A DNA stretch of 64,000 nucleotides from Malachius bipustulatus. Taxonomy: Eukaryota > Arthropoda > Insecta > Coleoptera > Melyridae. Where the stretch lies: NCBI GenBank assembly GCA_910589415.1, contig OU342631.1:12090001-12154000 (forward strand). Direction: 5' to 3'. Shown in pieces: positions 32,633 to 44,595 of this stretch. The position numbers were made by a program, and so were the translations under genes. Below the pieces are notes generated by a model. That model was not told the DNA's origin. It did not search any database and saw only the letters and a program-made list of their open reading frames with translations. How positions within the stretch are numbered: position 1 is the stretch's first letter; each line of letters opens with the position of its first letter.

Positions 32633-33713
32633 CAGAGCAGCAGGGAAAGATAGTTTAAAAAGTATCTAAGATACACTCAAAGACTATTATAGAGATACTA
32701 AATGTATATAAGATACTTTCAAAAACCTTCTTAGATACTAAAAACTTTTAAAAGACACCTGCTTAAAAAATACCTAGATAGAAAAAATAAGTATCTTTCA
32801 CAAAGTATCTTAGATAATAGATACTTAAAATAGATATTACCTATACAATATACAGATACATACTTTTAAAAAGCATCTAGATACAAGCAAGATACTATCG
32901 TGTATCTTATACAGGGTGATTCAAAATTCAGTGCAAATATTTTAAGGGCGTATTTACCAGCCAAAAATAAGAAGTTTTTTTCATATAATCGTATGTCCTA
33001 ACTTGCTTCGTTTTCTAGATACAGGGTGTAAAATTTTCAAAAAAAAAATCGAATTTTTTATTAATTACTCAAAAACCTTTCAGCCGATATTAATAAAATT
33101 TGGTAGGCTTATTTGTCGTCATAAGGGCCTTCTTTTGATGGGAATAACATAAATTTATTAATTGCAGTGGCGTCTCAGGGGGCTACCTACTTGATACTAA
33201 TAGGTAAAATTATGGGACGCCACTGTTTTTTTGACAATATAATTTTTTTTTAGATTAAGCGGTCAATAATGTAACTTTCTTGCCTCTTGAGCTTTACTCG
33301 TGTCTAGCTTTGTTTCCAAGAAAAAAATCAAAATCTGTGCCAGGCCCTATTAATACAAGTAATAAATTCACATCGATTATCGAGATTCATTTAATTTAAT
33401 TCAGGTAGCTCCCTGAGACGCCACTGGAATTAATAAATTCATGTTATTCCCATCAAAGGACGGCTAGTATCTAATCTAAGCTAAGATGATTTTTAAAAGT
33501 ATCTTAGATAATTTTAGAAACATCTTGTATCTTAGAGATACTTTTGATCTCGCTTTTGATGCTTAGTATCTTTTTCTAAATGTATCTTAGATACTATTAA
33601 TGAAAATATAATATCTTTCTTTATAGTACAACAAAAATTATACAACAATCATTGCTCAGTACCATAGCATTTTTAAAATTAAGATACTTTTTAAAGTATC
33701 TTTCCCAGCCCTG
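32633..33713. mobile_element. hAT-like MITE rich in GTATCTTAGATAC, with a nested foldback fragment
   Basis: Right end reads, on the complementary strand, CAGGGCTGGGAAAGATACTTT, a typical hAT-type tip; the left end is CAGAGCAGCAGGGAAAGATAG. The arms are full of AAGTATCTTAGATAC-like units. A foldback fragment (32912-33468) interrupts it. An 8-bp target duplication was not found. Confidence 0.65.
32912..33468. mobile_element. Foldback element truncated on the right
   Basis: Left tip CAGGGTGATTCAAAATTCAG and second box at 33022, exactly 110 bases in. The central pair CAGTGGCGTCTCAGGG (33166) with CCTGAGACGCCACTG (33410) is present, but the right arm stops at CATCAAAGGACGG. Confidence 0.75.
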
Positions 33714-35831
33714 ACTTGGTCATTTTGTAGTGTCAGCTTTTGATGCTGTCAAATTTTAGTTGGTGTCATTTTGTTGAAGCCGAGGTTGAAGCTATCATAT
33801 TTCCAGCTATCAAGCACAGATGTCACTTCATTCTTATCAAGCACTTCACTGCTCTTATTCTTTTAAGATCACTAAAGCAGTGTTGAAATATTTTGAAAAA
33901 CATAAATGCCTATAACTTTCAAACAAGCTTACACCACCCATCAGTATGACGAGTAATTTTCCACTATTTCCAGCATATACAGGGTGTTCAAGATCAAGAT
34001 TTTCATCCACAATAATTATAACTTATAAGCATTTTGAAAGCCCATTTTATTGACATTTATACTCGTACAATAATAACAACTTACAATTGTGTAGTCAATG
34101 AGGCTTTGGTCTAATATGTAACGTGATATTTATTATAAGGAATTATTAATTATTCTAAATTGCTCGAAAGTTGGCCTTTAATTTTCTTGGATGGGAAATT
34201 CGTTTTCTTGCATGTGGAAATTTGTTATTTTTTCTCATTTTGAGGGTATTTTTTTGAAAATTTCCCACCCTGAATAAATAAATAATTTAGATTTGTTTTC
34301 GAAGAAATCCATTTTTGTTTCTCGGAGGATATCGTTTGGTGTAGAACTTGACTTTGACATAACAACTAGGTACCTGTCCCCAGCAAGCTGTCCTGTCTGA
34401 CCCCGCATATGAATGGTAGGTACCTAGTTTAATTCTCTATGCCACTGCTTGATCGTTTTTAGCGTTGTTTAAGTTTTTCAATGCAGTAGAAAACAAATGC
34501 TTTCATTGCACTTCCTTAGACCAAATCCCATCAACTCCAAAATTCGATTTTGGCAAAGTACGGTCAGCTCGATTTTTTCCGGTTTTACAGGATCAAAAAA
34601 GCTTGAATTTTCGGACTGACGGGACCTTGTCAAACCTGATCTTGCCCTCGATCTTCGATCTTGCCTAAACAAAAAAGCCTTCTTGCGCATCAATCACACA
34701 AATATGTAGTGTATTTTTATGTGATTCAATTTATATGAGTATTTTCACCGATTTTTAAATTGGCTTTCACAAATTTTCCATAGTCAGGTTATATTAGCGT
34801 AGTGGTTTACTGTTAAAATCGCATTTCTTTTCGTTTGAAAACGTGCCATAAAATGGATTTTTAGATTTAAGAAAACAAAAAAAAATTGGAAAATTTAACA
34901 ATTTTGTCCCTTTTCCTATCCCCGCCACTGGCTAACTTCATTTAAAAAATGCTTTTTTACACTACCTTTAATAAATTCGAAAAAAGTGGAAGGGGAGTTT
35001 TGAAAACCGAAAATTTGAAAATTTAGAGAAATAAACCTCTTCAAAAAATCAAGTACATAACTATCTCCGCCATTTTTCTTACTTATTTTTTGAAATTTTT
35101 GGAAATTAAAGGTTATTAGTATAGCTGTCCACTGTGAAAATTACAATTTAATTCTTTTGAAAATGTGCTCATAAATAGTTATAGAAATTTAGTCATTTTT
35201 ACCTTTTTCCTACCCACGCCACTGGCTTATTATTAGAAAAAATGCAAATGTTGTTGCATTAACTTAAATTTCAAATCATTTACTTTCAATCTTGCGAATT
35301 TGATATAAAACTTTTTTTTTAACTAACTTATTCAGGGGTTCAAAAAATAGTCCTTTTTCCGAAAATTCAAATGGCCGCCATTTTGAAACGGTTCGATCGA
35401 TTTTGCTCAAATGCAGTACCAGCCCACTGCTTATGCAATACTCCCACAAAAATTGCAGTCCTCTAAATTGAAAACTGCGACCTGAAATGCGAGGGGGCAA
35501 AAACCGGATTTTTCGTATTTTGAAGGGACAGCCTGTAGAAGTAACGCGACTTTTGGAGGATTTATGTAATTAATATAGAACCATCAGATTAATTAATTTT
35601 TTTAATTCGGCCACCAGCGATAAAAAACTGTAATTTGGTGTTAGTTATAAAAATAAATTCGATTTTTCTTCAATAGATCAGTAGAAATCGATTAATAAAA
35701 TCAAAATCTCTGAATATAAATTTAAATAAAATACATAAAATAATTAAATGACAGGTAGATTGATTGTCATATGGTTGTACTAAAAGTGACCAATAATCTG
35801 AAGGAGGTAGGTACCTACCATAAATCATTAA
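33714..35831. other. Intron or spacer, repeat fragments only
   Basis: One isolated foldback tip (ATACAGGGTGTTCAAGATC, 33978). A stretch at 34540-34660 (GGTCAGCTCGATTTTTTCC, GACTGACGGGACCTTG) resembles 18620-18720. Several copies of a CTGGC(T/G)AACT / CCCGCCACTGGC type motif (34920, 35215) appear. No gene. Confidence 0.4.
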
Positions 35832-35832
35832 T

Positions 35833-36002
35833 GTCCGTATTCATCAAACTTCAAAATATAACTCTGGGGTTATATTTTGAATTTTCTGACAGCTGATTGG
35901 TCTAATGCTCAAACCCTACGAACGCTACGAATTTTAGACCAATGACATGTTCCAAAAATCCAAAATATAACCCCAGGGGTTATATTTATTGATGAATACG
36001 GG
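35833..36002. mobile_element. MITE, 170 bp
   Basis: GTCCGTATTCATCAAACTTC at the left against GATGAATACGGGC at the right; ATATAACTCTGGGGTTATAT and ATATAACCCCAGGGGTTATA inside are each also self-complementary. Confidence 0.8.
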
Positions 36003-36162
36003 CCTAAGAAGTCTAAGTAGTAAACAGTCCCCAATCTAGGGGTCATTGAACTCGAATGAGCATTCTTTTGACTGTTTACTTAGAATTTATGGTAGGTAAC
36101 TTCCCGCTTCAGAATATTGGTCACTTTTATTACTACCAGATGTCAATCATTTCATTTCGATA

Positions 36163-37086
36163 CAGGGTGTTTTTTACTGTAAGGTTTGCCAAACTTCACA
36201 GGCTGATTCTTCAAACTAAAATAAACAAAAAATTTCCCATTAACGTGTGTCCGGAAATGCACGGCTTTTGAGATACAGGGTGTCGAAGAAATATTATATT
36301 TCCAGTTTTTTTACGATATCTCGGGAACTGTATGAGATACAATGTTCAATTCTTAAACACAATATGTGCTCACGGATCCCCTTATTTTCACCGTAAAATA
36401 AAGGTTGTAAAAAATTCAGTGGCGTAGATTTAGGGTATTTTGAGGGTTTCGACCCTTTAATTTCTACGCCACTGTAATAAATGCGATTTTAAGCAGCGCA
36501 TTTGAATCGTCCATGTTTTCTACACCAAAAAGGTACTCTTAGTTTATGGCTATAAAGTAAACCATTTCCGAGAAAAATGGCATTTTATGAGAGAAAAATC
36601 ACTTTTTTAACGATTTTCCAACAGCATTTTGAAAAAATGAAAGTAAGTGAAAACTTATTTCTATAATTAATGTTTTCTCTCATAACATGACATTTTTCGC
36701 GGAAACGGTTGACTTTAGAGCCGTTAACCAAGAGTACCTTTTTGGTGTAGAAAACATGGACGGTTCAAATGCGCTGCTTAAAATCACATTTATTCCAATG
36801 GCGTAGAAATTAGGGGATCGAAACCCTCAAAATACCCTAAATCTACGCCACAAAAAATTTTTAAACCTGTATTTTAAGTCGAAAATAGTGTGTATAAAGC
36901 TTAACATTGTATCTCATACGGTTTCCGAGATATCGTCAAAAAACTGGAAAAATAATATTTCTTCGACACCCTACTGTATCTCAAAAACGATGCATTTCCG
37001 TATACACGTTAATGGGAATTTTTTTGTTTATTTTAGTCTGAAGAATCAGCCTGTGAAGTTTGGTCAACTTTACAGTAAACACCCTG
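36163..37086. mobile_element. Foldback element, CAGGGTGTTTTTTACTG type
   Basis: Complete palindrome; second box CAGGGTGTCGAAG at 36276 (113 bases in), mirrored by CTTCGACACCCT near 36970. TA at both borders. The copy at 39459 belongs to the same family. Confidence 0.9.
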
Positions 37087-38440
37087 TATAGTTCAATTTT
37101 ATTTTATTAAAGGCTTGTAATTAGTTTTTTCATATTTATTTTCGGCGATTTTGAATTTATTAATCGATTTCTATCGATGTATTGAAGAAAAGTCGAATTT
37201 TTTGGCCACTTTACTACCAACAGTTTTTGCCGTTAGTGGCTGAACGAAAAAAAAATTAAACTGATTATGCCATTCCATAATCCTGTAATAATTACATAAA
37301 CCCTCAAAGTTAAAATTTTCTATCTTTAAAATTGACCTCTATTTAGGGGTGAACATGAGTGATTTACTCTGATCCGGCATAAGGCAACATGTGTTGGACT
37401 GAAACGGCATGCCACTTTCTGACAGCCGATCTAAGCTCGCCTTTCCAACAAAGCATGAGCTTTCCAGTTCTGTTGTTCATTTCTACTATGCATTGAACAA
37501 ACAAAAAAATTATTATGCAGTTTTATAGAGAAAGGTTTGAAAGTAAACCTTTCAAATGAGGGGTAGGTAACTTGGTCTCCTCTCCATTTTTTTTTATTCG
37601 GGATGGGAGAATTTTCAAAAAGACGCGGTAAATATAAAATTTAATCTCTCAAAAATGGCACTATTATAGTGTAATTAGTGTATTAGTGTATTGCTTTCTA
37701 ATATGGATGAGGGTGAGGAACATGGAACAATATCTCATCAATATCATCACTGGTCATTTATTTACGTCCTTTCTGTAAAATTAACTGCTGGCTTCTACCT
37801 GCCAATTTCACGCAGGTAGAATCGACAAAGTAATAAGGGTGACCATGGGGAACGTTCTTAGAACTTAGAACCAGGAACCAGTCAAACCTCCTCACCCAGA
37901 CTTTGCCATTAGTCGCATGTGCCACGTGCTATTTTTTTCAGTTCTGAATTTCAACAGTAGGACGTATAACAAACATAAATAAAAATAGAGGATTCAGCAT
38001 TCCATTCCAACAAACGGCAACGAGTGCATTTTGCAATTATGCATTATGCTATTTTCTATGTTATTTATGTTGAATCAACTTTTTGCCGAGCAGAACGATG
38101 CATTGTGGTGATGGTGATAAGAAGTGACAATGCTAAGTAGTGTAAACGCAGCTATAGAGAAGAGACTAAAAATTGCACGAGTTTGCCATCCTTGTTCCTC
38201 AGTGCGCTTTTACATAATTCCATTTCTTTCCTATCGCACATGCTGGCTGGGGTACTTGGATCTAATCCAATCCAGATCCTGCATGAGGCTGGGATGTACA
38301 TGTACTTAGAGAAGAGATAGATGCAAAGACGTGCTATTTCATTTGCTCTCTCTGCGCTTCCCCCTAGTTCTCTCTCTATCTCTTACTTTTCTCAGTCTCA
38401 TGCTGGTCTGGCGCTAGCGCTATTCCGTTTGTTTTGTATT
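37087..38440. other. Spacer leading into a promoter region
   Basis: No exon seen. Composition becomes richer in CT dinucleotides (CTCTCTCT, 38345-38395) towards 38440. Confidence 0.45.
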
Positions 38441-38823
38441 TCAGTGCGAGGTGTGCAGTGCCAGTGTCTTGCCGTATAAACGCGAGTGACGAAGACGAAC
38501 TTTTCAAAGGGCAAGGGAGGGTTATCATTTTATCATCATCATATGGTGTTCGTAATTTGTTTCGGACGTTATCATAATAAATGAAACGCGGACTGTCATA
38601 ACTTTATTTAATTTTTTTAACGAGACAAACAATCGATGTATCTGTTTTAAGGTAATATATCTGTCTTGAAACTGAAATTAAACGTTCGATTTTTGGGAAT
38701 CGGGGGTGAAGTGGCGCTAATGACGCTTTATAGTTGTATTATAGTGACTAGTGAGTAGTGAGTGATATCAGGGATGTTTGATTATATTTAATGTTTGTAC
38801 TCTATGTGCTGATTAGAGGAATA
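38341..38823 (+). promoter_or_regulatory. Putative promoter and 5' leader for the exon at 38824
   Basis: A CT-rich run is followed by TTTCAGTGCGAGGTGTGCAGTG (about 38440-38460), which fits the arthropod initiator TCAGT, and by CGCGAGTGACGAAGACG. The leader then turns AT-rich and carries several upstream ATGs (for example 38775), which would reduce translation. Inferred from sequence context only. Confidence 0.35.
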
Positions 38824-38912
38824 ATGTCGTTCTTTAGTTTTTCCGGATTTCGGAGCCCTCCCAACAATAACAAGGGTTCCAGTTTGATTCCTTCTCCGAC
38901 CAGTCCATTTTG
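38824..38912 (+). CDS. Putative first coding exon B of an unidentified gene
   Basis: ATG TCG TTC TTT AGT, 29 codons plus two bases, with a consensus donor TTTTG^GTGAGT. The peptide (MSFFSFSGFRSPP..., then a Ser/Pro-rich stretch) is low-complexity, as are many protein N-termini. Phase 2, and it fuses in frame with 56505 to give ...SPFCTSPSQLQ. Same phase as exon A at 29373, so the two look like alternative starts of one gene. Family not recognised. Confidence 0.55.
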
Positions 38913-39458
38913 GTGAGTAGGAGTTTAGATTTTAGTTGGGACGTTGGGAGTAGTAGGAATCGCATCCCTCATTCATGAGATGAAACGTGGTTGAAAGATG
39001 GAGGGGGGGGGGAGTCGATTTATTATTATTGACCGGTTTGACCTTTTAATTTGGGCTTACTCATCAGAATCTGATTATTTTATATTCTTTTTTAGCAGAT
39101 AGGTACATAAAATGTGTATGTGTAATCTGTGAATTCTTGAAGAATGATTCTTTTGATTTATGATTAGTTATTATTTGATTTATTACAAAACAATTTTCCT
39201 GTAAACTTGATAAAAAGAAAACACTGATAACATTTTTTGTTATTGTACCTACCTACCTACAATAATTCAGTGTTGAGTAATACCGAAGCAATTTATCTGT
39301 TATTTTATTTTCACTTATTTAGATAATTTTTCATAATTATTTTATTCGCTATTAAATTATAATTGAAAAAAAGAACTAATTAATCGAAAACGGAAGTAAA
39401 TTTCTTGTCGATCTTTTTTTTGCTGGTCGGTGTAATAATAATTTATAAACTGATTTTA
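38913..39458. other. Start of the 17.6-kb intron
   Basis: AT-rich, with a G10 run (39003) and a CTACCTACCTAC stretch at 39248. No gene or inverted repeat. Confidence 0.5.
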
Positions 39459-40034
39459 CAGGGTGTTTACTGTAAGGTTGGCCAAACTTCACATGCAGGC
39501 TGATTCTTCAGACTAAAATAAACAAAAATCTCCCATTAACGTGTGCTCGGAAAAGCACCGTTTTTGAGATACAGGGTGTCGAAGAAATACTCTTTTTCCA
39601 GTTTTTTTGAAGATATCTCGGGAACCGTATGAGATACAATGTTTGGCTCTTTTATCCACGCTATGTTCTCACTGATCCCCTTATTTTCGCCGCAAAATAA
39701 AGGTTTTAAAAATTTTCAGTGGCATATAGATTTAGGGTATTTTGAGGGTTTCGACGCCCTAATTTCTACGCCACTGTAATAAATGCGATTTTAAACAGCG
39801 CCTTTGAACCGCACATGTTTTCTAAACGAAAAAGGTATACTCTTGGTTAGCGGCTCTAAAATGAACCGTTTCCGACAAAAAAGGCATTTTATGAGAGAAA
39901 AATCCTCGGAAAAATCACTTTTTTAACGATTTTCCAACAGCATTTTGAAAAAATGAAAGTAAGTGAAAACTTATTCCTATAATTATTAATGTTTTCTCTC
40001 ATAAAATGACATTTTTCTCGGAAACGGTTCACTA
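39459..40034. mobile_element. Foldback element, right arm lost
   Basis: Starts CAGGGTGTTTACTGTAAGG, second box at 39572 (113 bases in), same family as 36163-37086. The sequence breaks off after CTCGGAAACGGTTCACTA and runs into another tip (ATACAGGGGTGTCCC, 40040). Confidence 0.8.
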
Positions 40035-40235
40035 TACAATATACAGGGGTGTCCCAAAACTCAACGTCATCCCTTGAAGGGCATGTAGGCCAAGTCATGA
40101 CTGACCAGAATATCATAAGATGATCTCAGTAAAAAATTGTTTATTTTCGAGATAATGGGACTTTTATGAATTTTGTGAAAATCGATACCTTGGATCTGTT
40201 TTTTGAGTGTCACAGTTGCAAAATTTCATATTCTG

Positions 40236-40890
40236 AAGGTGCGTACAGACATGCAACAGAACACCGTAACGTAACTTCACCGCGTATCAAGTCTGGACGG
40301 CACTCTGCAACAGCGTACCAGTACAGTAACAGCGTAACACAGTAACATCGCAGCGTCCCATCAGTTGTCGGTATTTCGGCGTCACATCAAAGAAATGTTC
40401 GCGACGACGTTGCACTATAGATTTGCCGGTTTGGACGTGTCTGCGAAACACTTGCGTTGTTTTGATTTTTGTGTTGGTCAAATTGATCAAAAATTCAAAA
40501 TCAGTTGGCGTTATTCTTGTGAAGTTTTTATATAGGCCACTCACTGACTGAAAGTTTAAAATCTCTTAATAACTGACGACCGCCGTACACAGTTCTACTG
40601 GTGTATAATTGATTCTGCCACCAGCGTCTTGATCTGTGTTTTTTCTTCTGCACTAAATAGTGCATAACTATATATGCTGCAGCCGCAACGTCCATCTTTT
40701 TCGAATACACTCGTGCAACTAATTAAAAAATCTGGGACGCCTAAATGTTTCGCGTTGATGTTTCGGGGCGATGTTCTGTTGCACTAAATTTTTTTTTTAA
40801 ACCGGGCTGACCACGCAACATCGCCGCGTACAGAAATGATACGCGGCGGTGTTACGTGACGATGTTCTGTTGCATGTCTGTACGCACCTT
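40236..40890 (-). mobile_element. PIF/Harbinger element, internally deleted
   Basis: Perfect-looking terminal inverted repeats AAGGTGCGTACAGACATGCA at both ends, continuing into AACAGAACA. Inside, on the minus strand, sits the start of a Harbinger-type transposase. The catalytic part is missing. The element would need a full copy elsewhere to move. Confidence 0.8.
40287..40710 (-). pseudogene. PIF/Harbinger (HARBI1-like) transposase, N-terminal fragment
   Basis: Two overlapping minus-strand frames: 40710-40528 (MDVAAAAYIVM, RSRRWWQN, YGGRQLLRDFKLSVSE) and 40544-40287 (LYKNFTRITPTDFEFLINL, VQTGKSI). Together they give the RRWW...LLxEL...NFxRMxxxxFxxLL order of the HARBI1/PIF transposase N-terminus, split by a frameshift near 40535. 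The DDE nuclease domain is absent. Enclosed by the TIRs of the same element. Confidence 0.8.
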
Positions 40891-41234
40891 TACATTCTTA
40901 ATTTTGTTACGCAGTGCTGAATAGCCCCATTAATGATTAAGTGCCGAAGAAATATTCTGGTGCCGTGCCTTTTAGGAAAATTATTGATTTTTTTGCCCGA
41001 TTGAAAATTTTTGTTTTTTCATGACACAACTTTGCAACTTCATACATGAAAAAAAATTACCCCGTGAACCTGGCAAGTTATTCCTAAAAATTACCCATTT
41101 GATCTAGTTTCTGCAATGGTGTAATATTTTGTATGCTTTACTTTAGAAAAAAAGATATTGCTGTTTGACTGCAAAAGGAGCGCATTGTGAAATCATATCA
41201 ATAAATAATCTGAGAGGCGTACACAATAAAAGTA
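40891..41234. other. Intron sequence without features
   Basis: Nothing recognised. Confidence 0.4.
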
Positions 41235-41440
41235 CAGGGTGTTTTGTAATTGAATGTCAATATTTAAGGGGGTGATTTTTGGGTCCATTTTAAGAAGAAA
41301 ACTTCATAAGAACGTATGTCCTAAAAGTTTTAACTTTTGAGATACAGGGTGTAAAAATTTTATTAAAATAAATAATTTTTTCGTAATTTCTGTAATACCG
41401 CTCTGGATATCTTAATGAAATTTCATATACAGGTATTACG
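41235..41440. repeat. Left half of a foldback element
   Basis: CAGGGTGTTTTGTAATTG with the second box at 41345, exactly 110 bases inside, as at 32912. No matching right arm was found. Confidence 0.65.
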
Positions 41441-41639
41441 CATCAATGGGCATTTTTTCATGTACAAAATCGAGCTGTTTTTTATTTTTTTCAAAAAAAA
41501 AACACCGCGCTTTCCGTTTTATAGAATGTTTGCTTACTTTTGCCGCTCACTGTATACTAAATGAAGAGAACGAAAAAATCTAAAAAGGCAGAGGTTGGTG
41601 AAATGAAATATATTGGCTTGCTTTTTTTATGTAGGTACC

Positions 41640-42408
41640 TACCTAAATGGGAGAAAAGATGGGCAATTTTATGCTTATTAAGAATCTAGAAAAAATATTA
41701 TATTTTTAGTCGTTGCTGAAATATCCTCAAAAAACTGAAGAATCGAGATTTCTTATTTTTGGGATTTCTTTGTTTATTATTGAAATTTTAATACATAATT
41801 TTTTTATGTTTACCATGTCCTCAAGGGCTATAAAAATGTTCAAAGCCGACTAGATCCCCAGAGTTTCATTAGTCAAATTTTGTTTCTTTTATAGCCGGTT
41901 TTTAGATTGGTTTTTCGTGTCATTCGTTATAAAAACAAATCATGGGAACCAAAATATAATTAACATTTGAAAAAAATCAAAAATTTTATAGGTACCTAAT
42001 ATCATGTAATACTTAAAAAACTACAACGCAAATAATATGCACTTCATTTTGACATTCGGTGAAAAAGTGTTTGAAAAACTAGGATCTAGTCGGCTTTGAG
42101 AAAAATTATAATGTCAGATGGATAAAATGTGATGACTTATGTACCTACCTACAAAAAAATTGAAAAGTTTCAACAATAAAAAAAATTCCTATGACTTAAA
42201 TAAAAAACCTCAATTTGTTCAGTTTTCTTTTCAGGATATTTCAGCAACGACTGAAAAATATCTTTATTTTTTTTTCAAATTCTTAATAGTTGTTATTAAA
42301 TTATGCAAATTTTCTTTTTCTCTAATATAAATATAACCGGGCCTTGTATCTCTTACCGTTTCCAGATTCCCATGTAAGTAACTGCCACTATTTAATCTGG
42401 ACACCCTG
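41640..42408. mobile_element. Foldback element, left tip damaged
   Basis: Arms pair around 41960: GTCGTTGCTGAAATATCCTC (41714) with GATATTTCAGCAACGAC (42235), and CTAGATCCCCAGAGTTTC with CTAGGATCTAGTCGG. Right end GGACACCCTG at 42408. Confidence 0.65.
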
Positions 42409-42850
42409 TAGGTATAGAGGAGAGGGTGTTAATTAAGTACATACGTGCCCTATTGAATAAGGTATGACTTTTGTTTTCCTTATCCTTATAGAGCCATATT
42501 GGATTTTTCTTTGAATTTTTTGGAACTTTTGATTTTTTTTATGTTTAAAAACAAAATAATTTTTCGCAGATAATTATTATTCTGTGTAATGTATTTTGTA
42601 TAACCCTCGGTATAACCTTTCACCTAATTATAAGTTTTTTCAAATATGTTTGATTTTTTTCTTTTTAAACAGTTTTAGCGGTCAAAACGTCAAATATAAG
42701 TGACAGTTTTCATTTTAATGACTTAAATTATGGAAGAAAGTAGCTGTTGAGAAAATAAAAAAATAAAAAAATGCTTGCTCATTTTTGTGTATACAGGGTG
42801 AATCATAATTATGTAACGAATGAATTCATTTTCTCGGTTATACCTATATC

Positions 42851-43676
42851 AGGGTGCATGTAAGTATACACGGTGTCCGAGATAACAGGTGATACATGGG
42901 AATCTCGGAAACTGAGAAATACCAGGTCGGTTAAATGGAGGAAAAGTTTGCCATGTTTATTAAGAATCCGGTTATAAAATTTTGAAAAATTCAGCCATTA
43001 GTGAAATATGCTGAAAAACAGAAAAATTGAGATAACTTATATTTTTTTATTATTGATAATTAATTAATTATTTTTTGTAGGTTAAGATAAGTCTTCAAGA
43101 GCCATCAATTCGACATTTAAAAAATTTTCAAAGCCAACTAGACCCGAGAGTTTTCATGGCCAACTTTTGTTTTTTTTTTCTTATGTCCGCCATGTTTATT
43201 TTTCATGTCATTAGGTATTGAAAAAACCAAGGACTAAAACTAGAAATCAATTCCATTCAAAATTTTTTTTTTCAAAATTTGATTCTTTTTTCGAAAAAAA
43301 AGATCTTTCAACGAATGACTTCGTTTGACGTTGGTATATGAAATTGCTTGCCTTTTGGTTATTTCTGATATTCGGTTAAAGGGAGGTTATTTTTCCCCGA
43401 ACAAAGGAATAAAATTTTGAAGAATTTTTTTAATGTCATAGATTTTTGGTTTCCTTGATTTTATTATTATTTATTTTATTATTATTCTTCATTATTATTA
43501 TTATGCTTTATTATAGCATTATTATGACCGAACGTCATAAAAATCCAATATGACGGCGAGTTGGCCATGAAAACTCTGGGATCTAGTTGGCTTTGAAATT
43601 TTTTGAAACGTCAAATGGATAGCTTTCGACGTCAATTTTTCAGTTTTTTCAGCATATTTCAGTAATGGCTGAACTA
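42851..43676. mobile_element. Foldback element, right end lost
   Basis: Related to 41640-42408. Paired: TTCAGCCATTAGTGAAATAT (42990) with ATATTTCAGTAATGGCTGAA (43655); CCAACTAGACCCGAGAGTTTTCATGGCCAA-like with its inverted copy near 43570-43600. Left side opens CAGGGTGCATG near 42851, followed by CGGTGTCCGAG. Confidence 0.65.
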
Positions 43677-43885
43677 TCGCTATAATACATATAGCGAACA
43701 CAAACGAATAAGTGAGTACGCTCTAATAACAAACACGAACGAACACAAACAACCATCACGCGTAACGCCGCCAGTTGTCGATATTTCAAAGGAAATAATT
43801 TAATCATCATTTGTTCCTATAATAAGATTGACAGCATAAGATGAAGTTCTTGCATGATGTAGGTATATATACATAATAATTATTA

Positions 43886-44595
43886 ACCCAGTCATTATGT
43901 ACTTTTAACCTAGAAAAAATTCCGTTGTCAATCTTTCTTGTTTAAAATGGCGACCACATCCGAGGTGCGCATCAGTCCGCCATTTTGAATTTCAGGGAAA
44001 ATCATAGTTTTTCTTTAATAACTCGACCATTTTCAATTTTTTTGATAAATTACAGAATCTAACTTGTAGGAAATTCAATTTCCTAAAACTTTGCAAAAAC
44101 AGTTTTTTCTCTAAACAGCTCTGAAAATCGCGATTTTCAAATTTCAAAGCACCTACAACGATATAGGTCCAAGATATAGGAAAACGGCTTCCATATCCCT
44201 ATTTTCACTTTTTAAGGATTCCATGATGTAGGTACATAGATGAATTTTTTGATACAAGGTGATGAAAATTATCAAATTTCAAACTAAAAAAATACAAAAA
44301 AAAAAAAGACAAAAAACTGTAATTCTGCAAAGTTGTAAGTAATTTAATTTTCTACAAGTTTTGTTTCAACGATTTTTAACAGAAGCATATAAAATGGGCG
44401 ACTTGAAGAGGAAAAACAATTTTTTCATTGAATTCAAAATGGCGGACCGATGCGCATATCGGATTTGGTCGCCATCTTGAATTTAGACTACCAATGACCC
44501 CCCCCCCCCCCCTTCTGGACTGGTAGAATAAGGAAGATCGACAATGGAATTTTTCGTATTTCAAGTCGATTTTTTTGGATATAATGATTGGACTA
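43886..44595. mobile_element. Short relative of the TAGTCCAGTCATTA element
   Basis: Left end ACCCAGTCATTATG, right end ATAATGATTGGACTA, both matching the tips of the 11453-15006 element. Arms pair (ATTCCGTTGTCAATCTT with GATCGACAATGGAATTT; GTCCGCCATTTTGAATT with AATTCAAAATGGCGGAC). There is no cargo gene; a C15-like run sits at 44497-44511. Confidence 0.7.
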
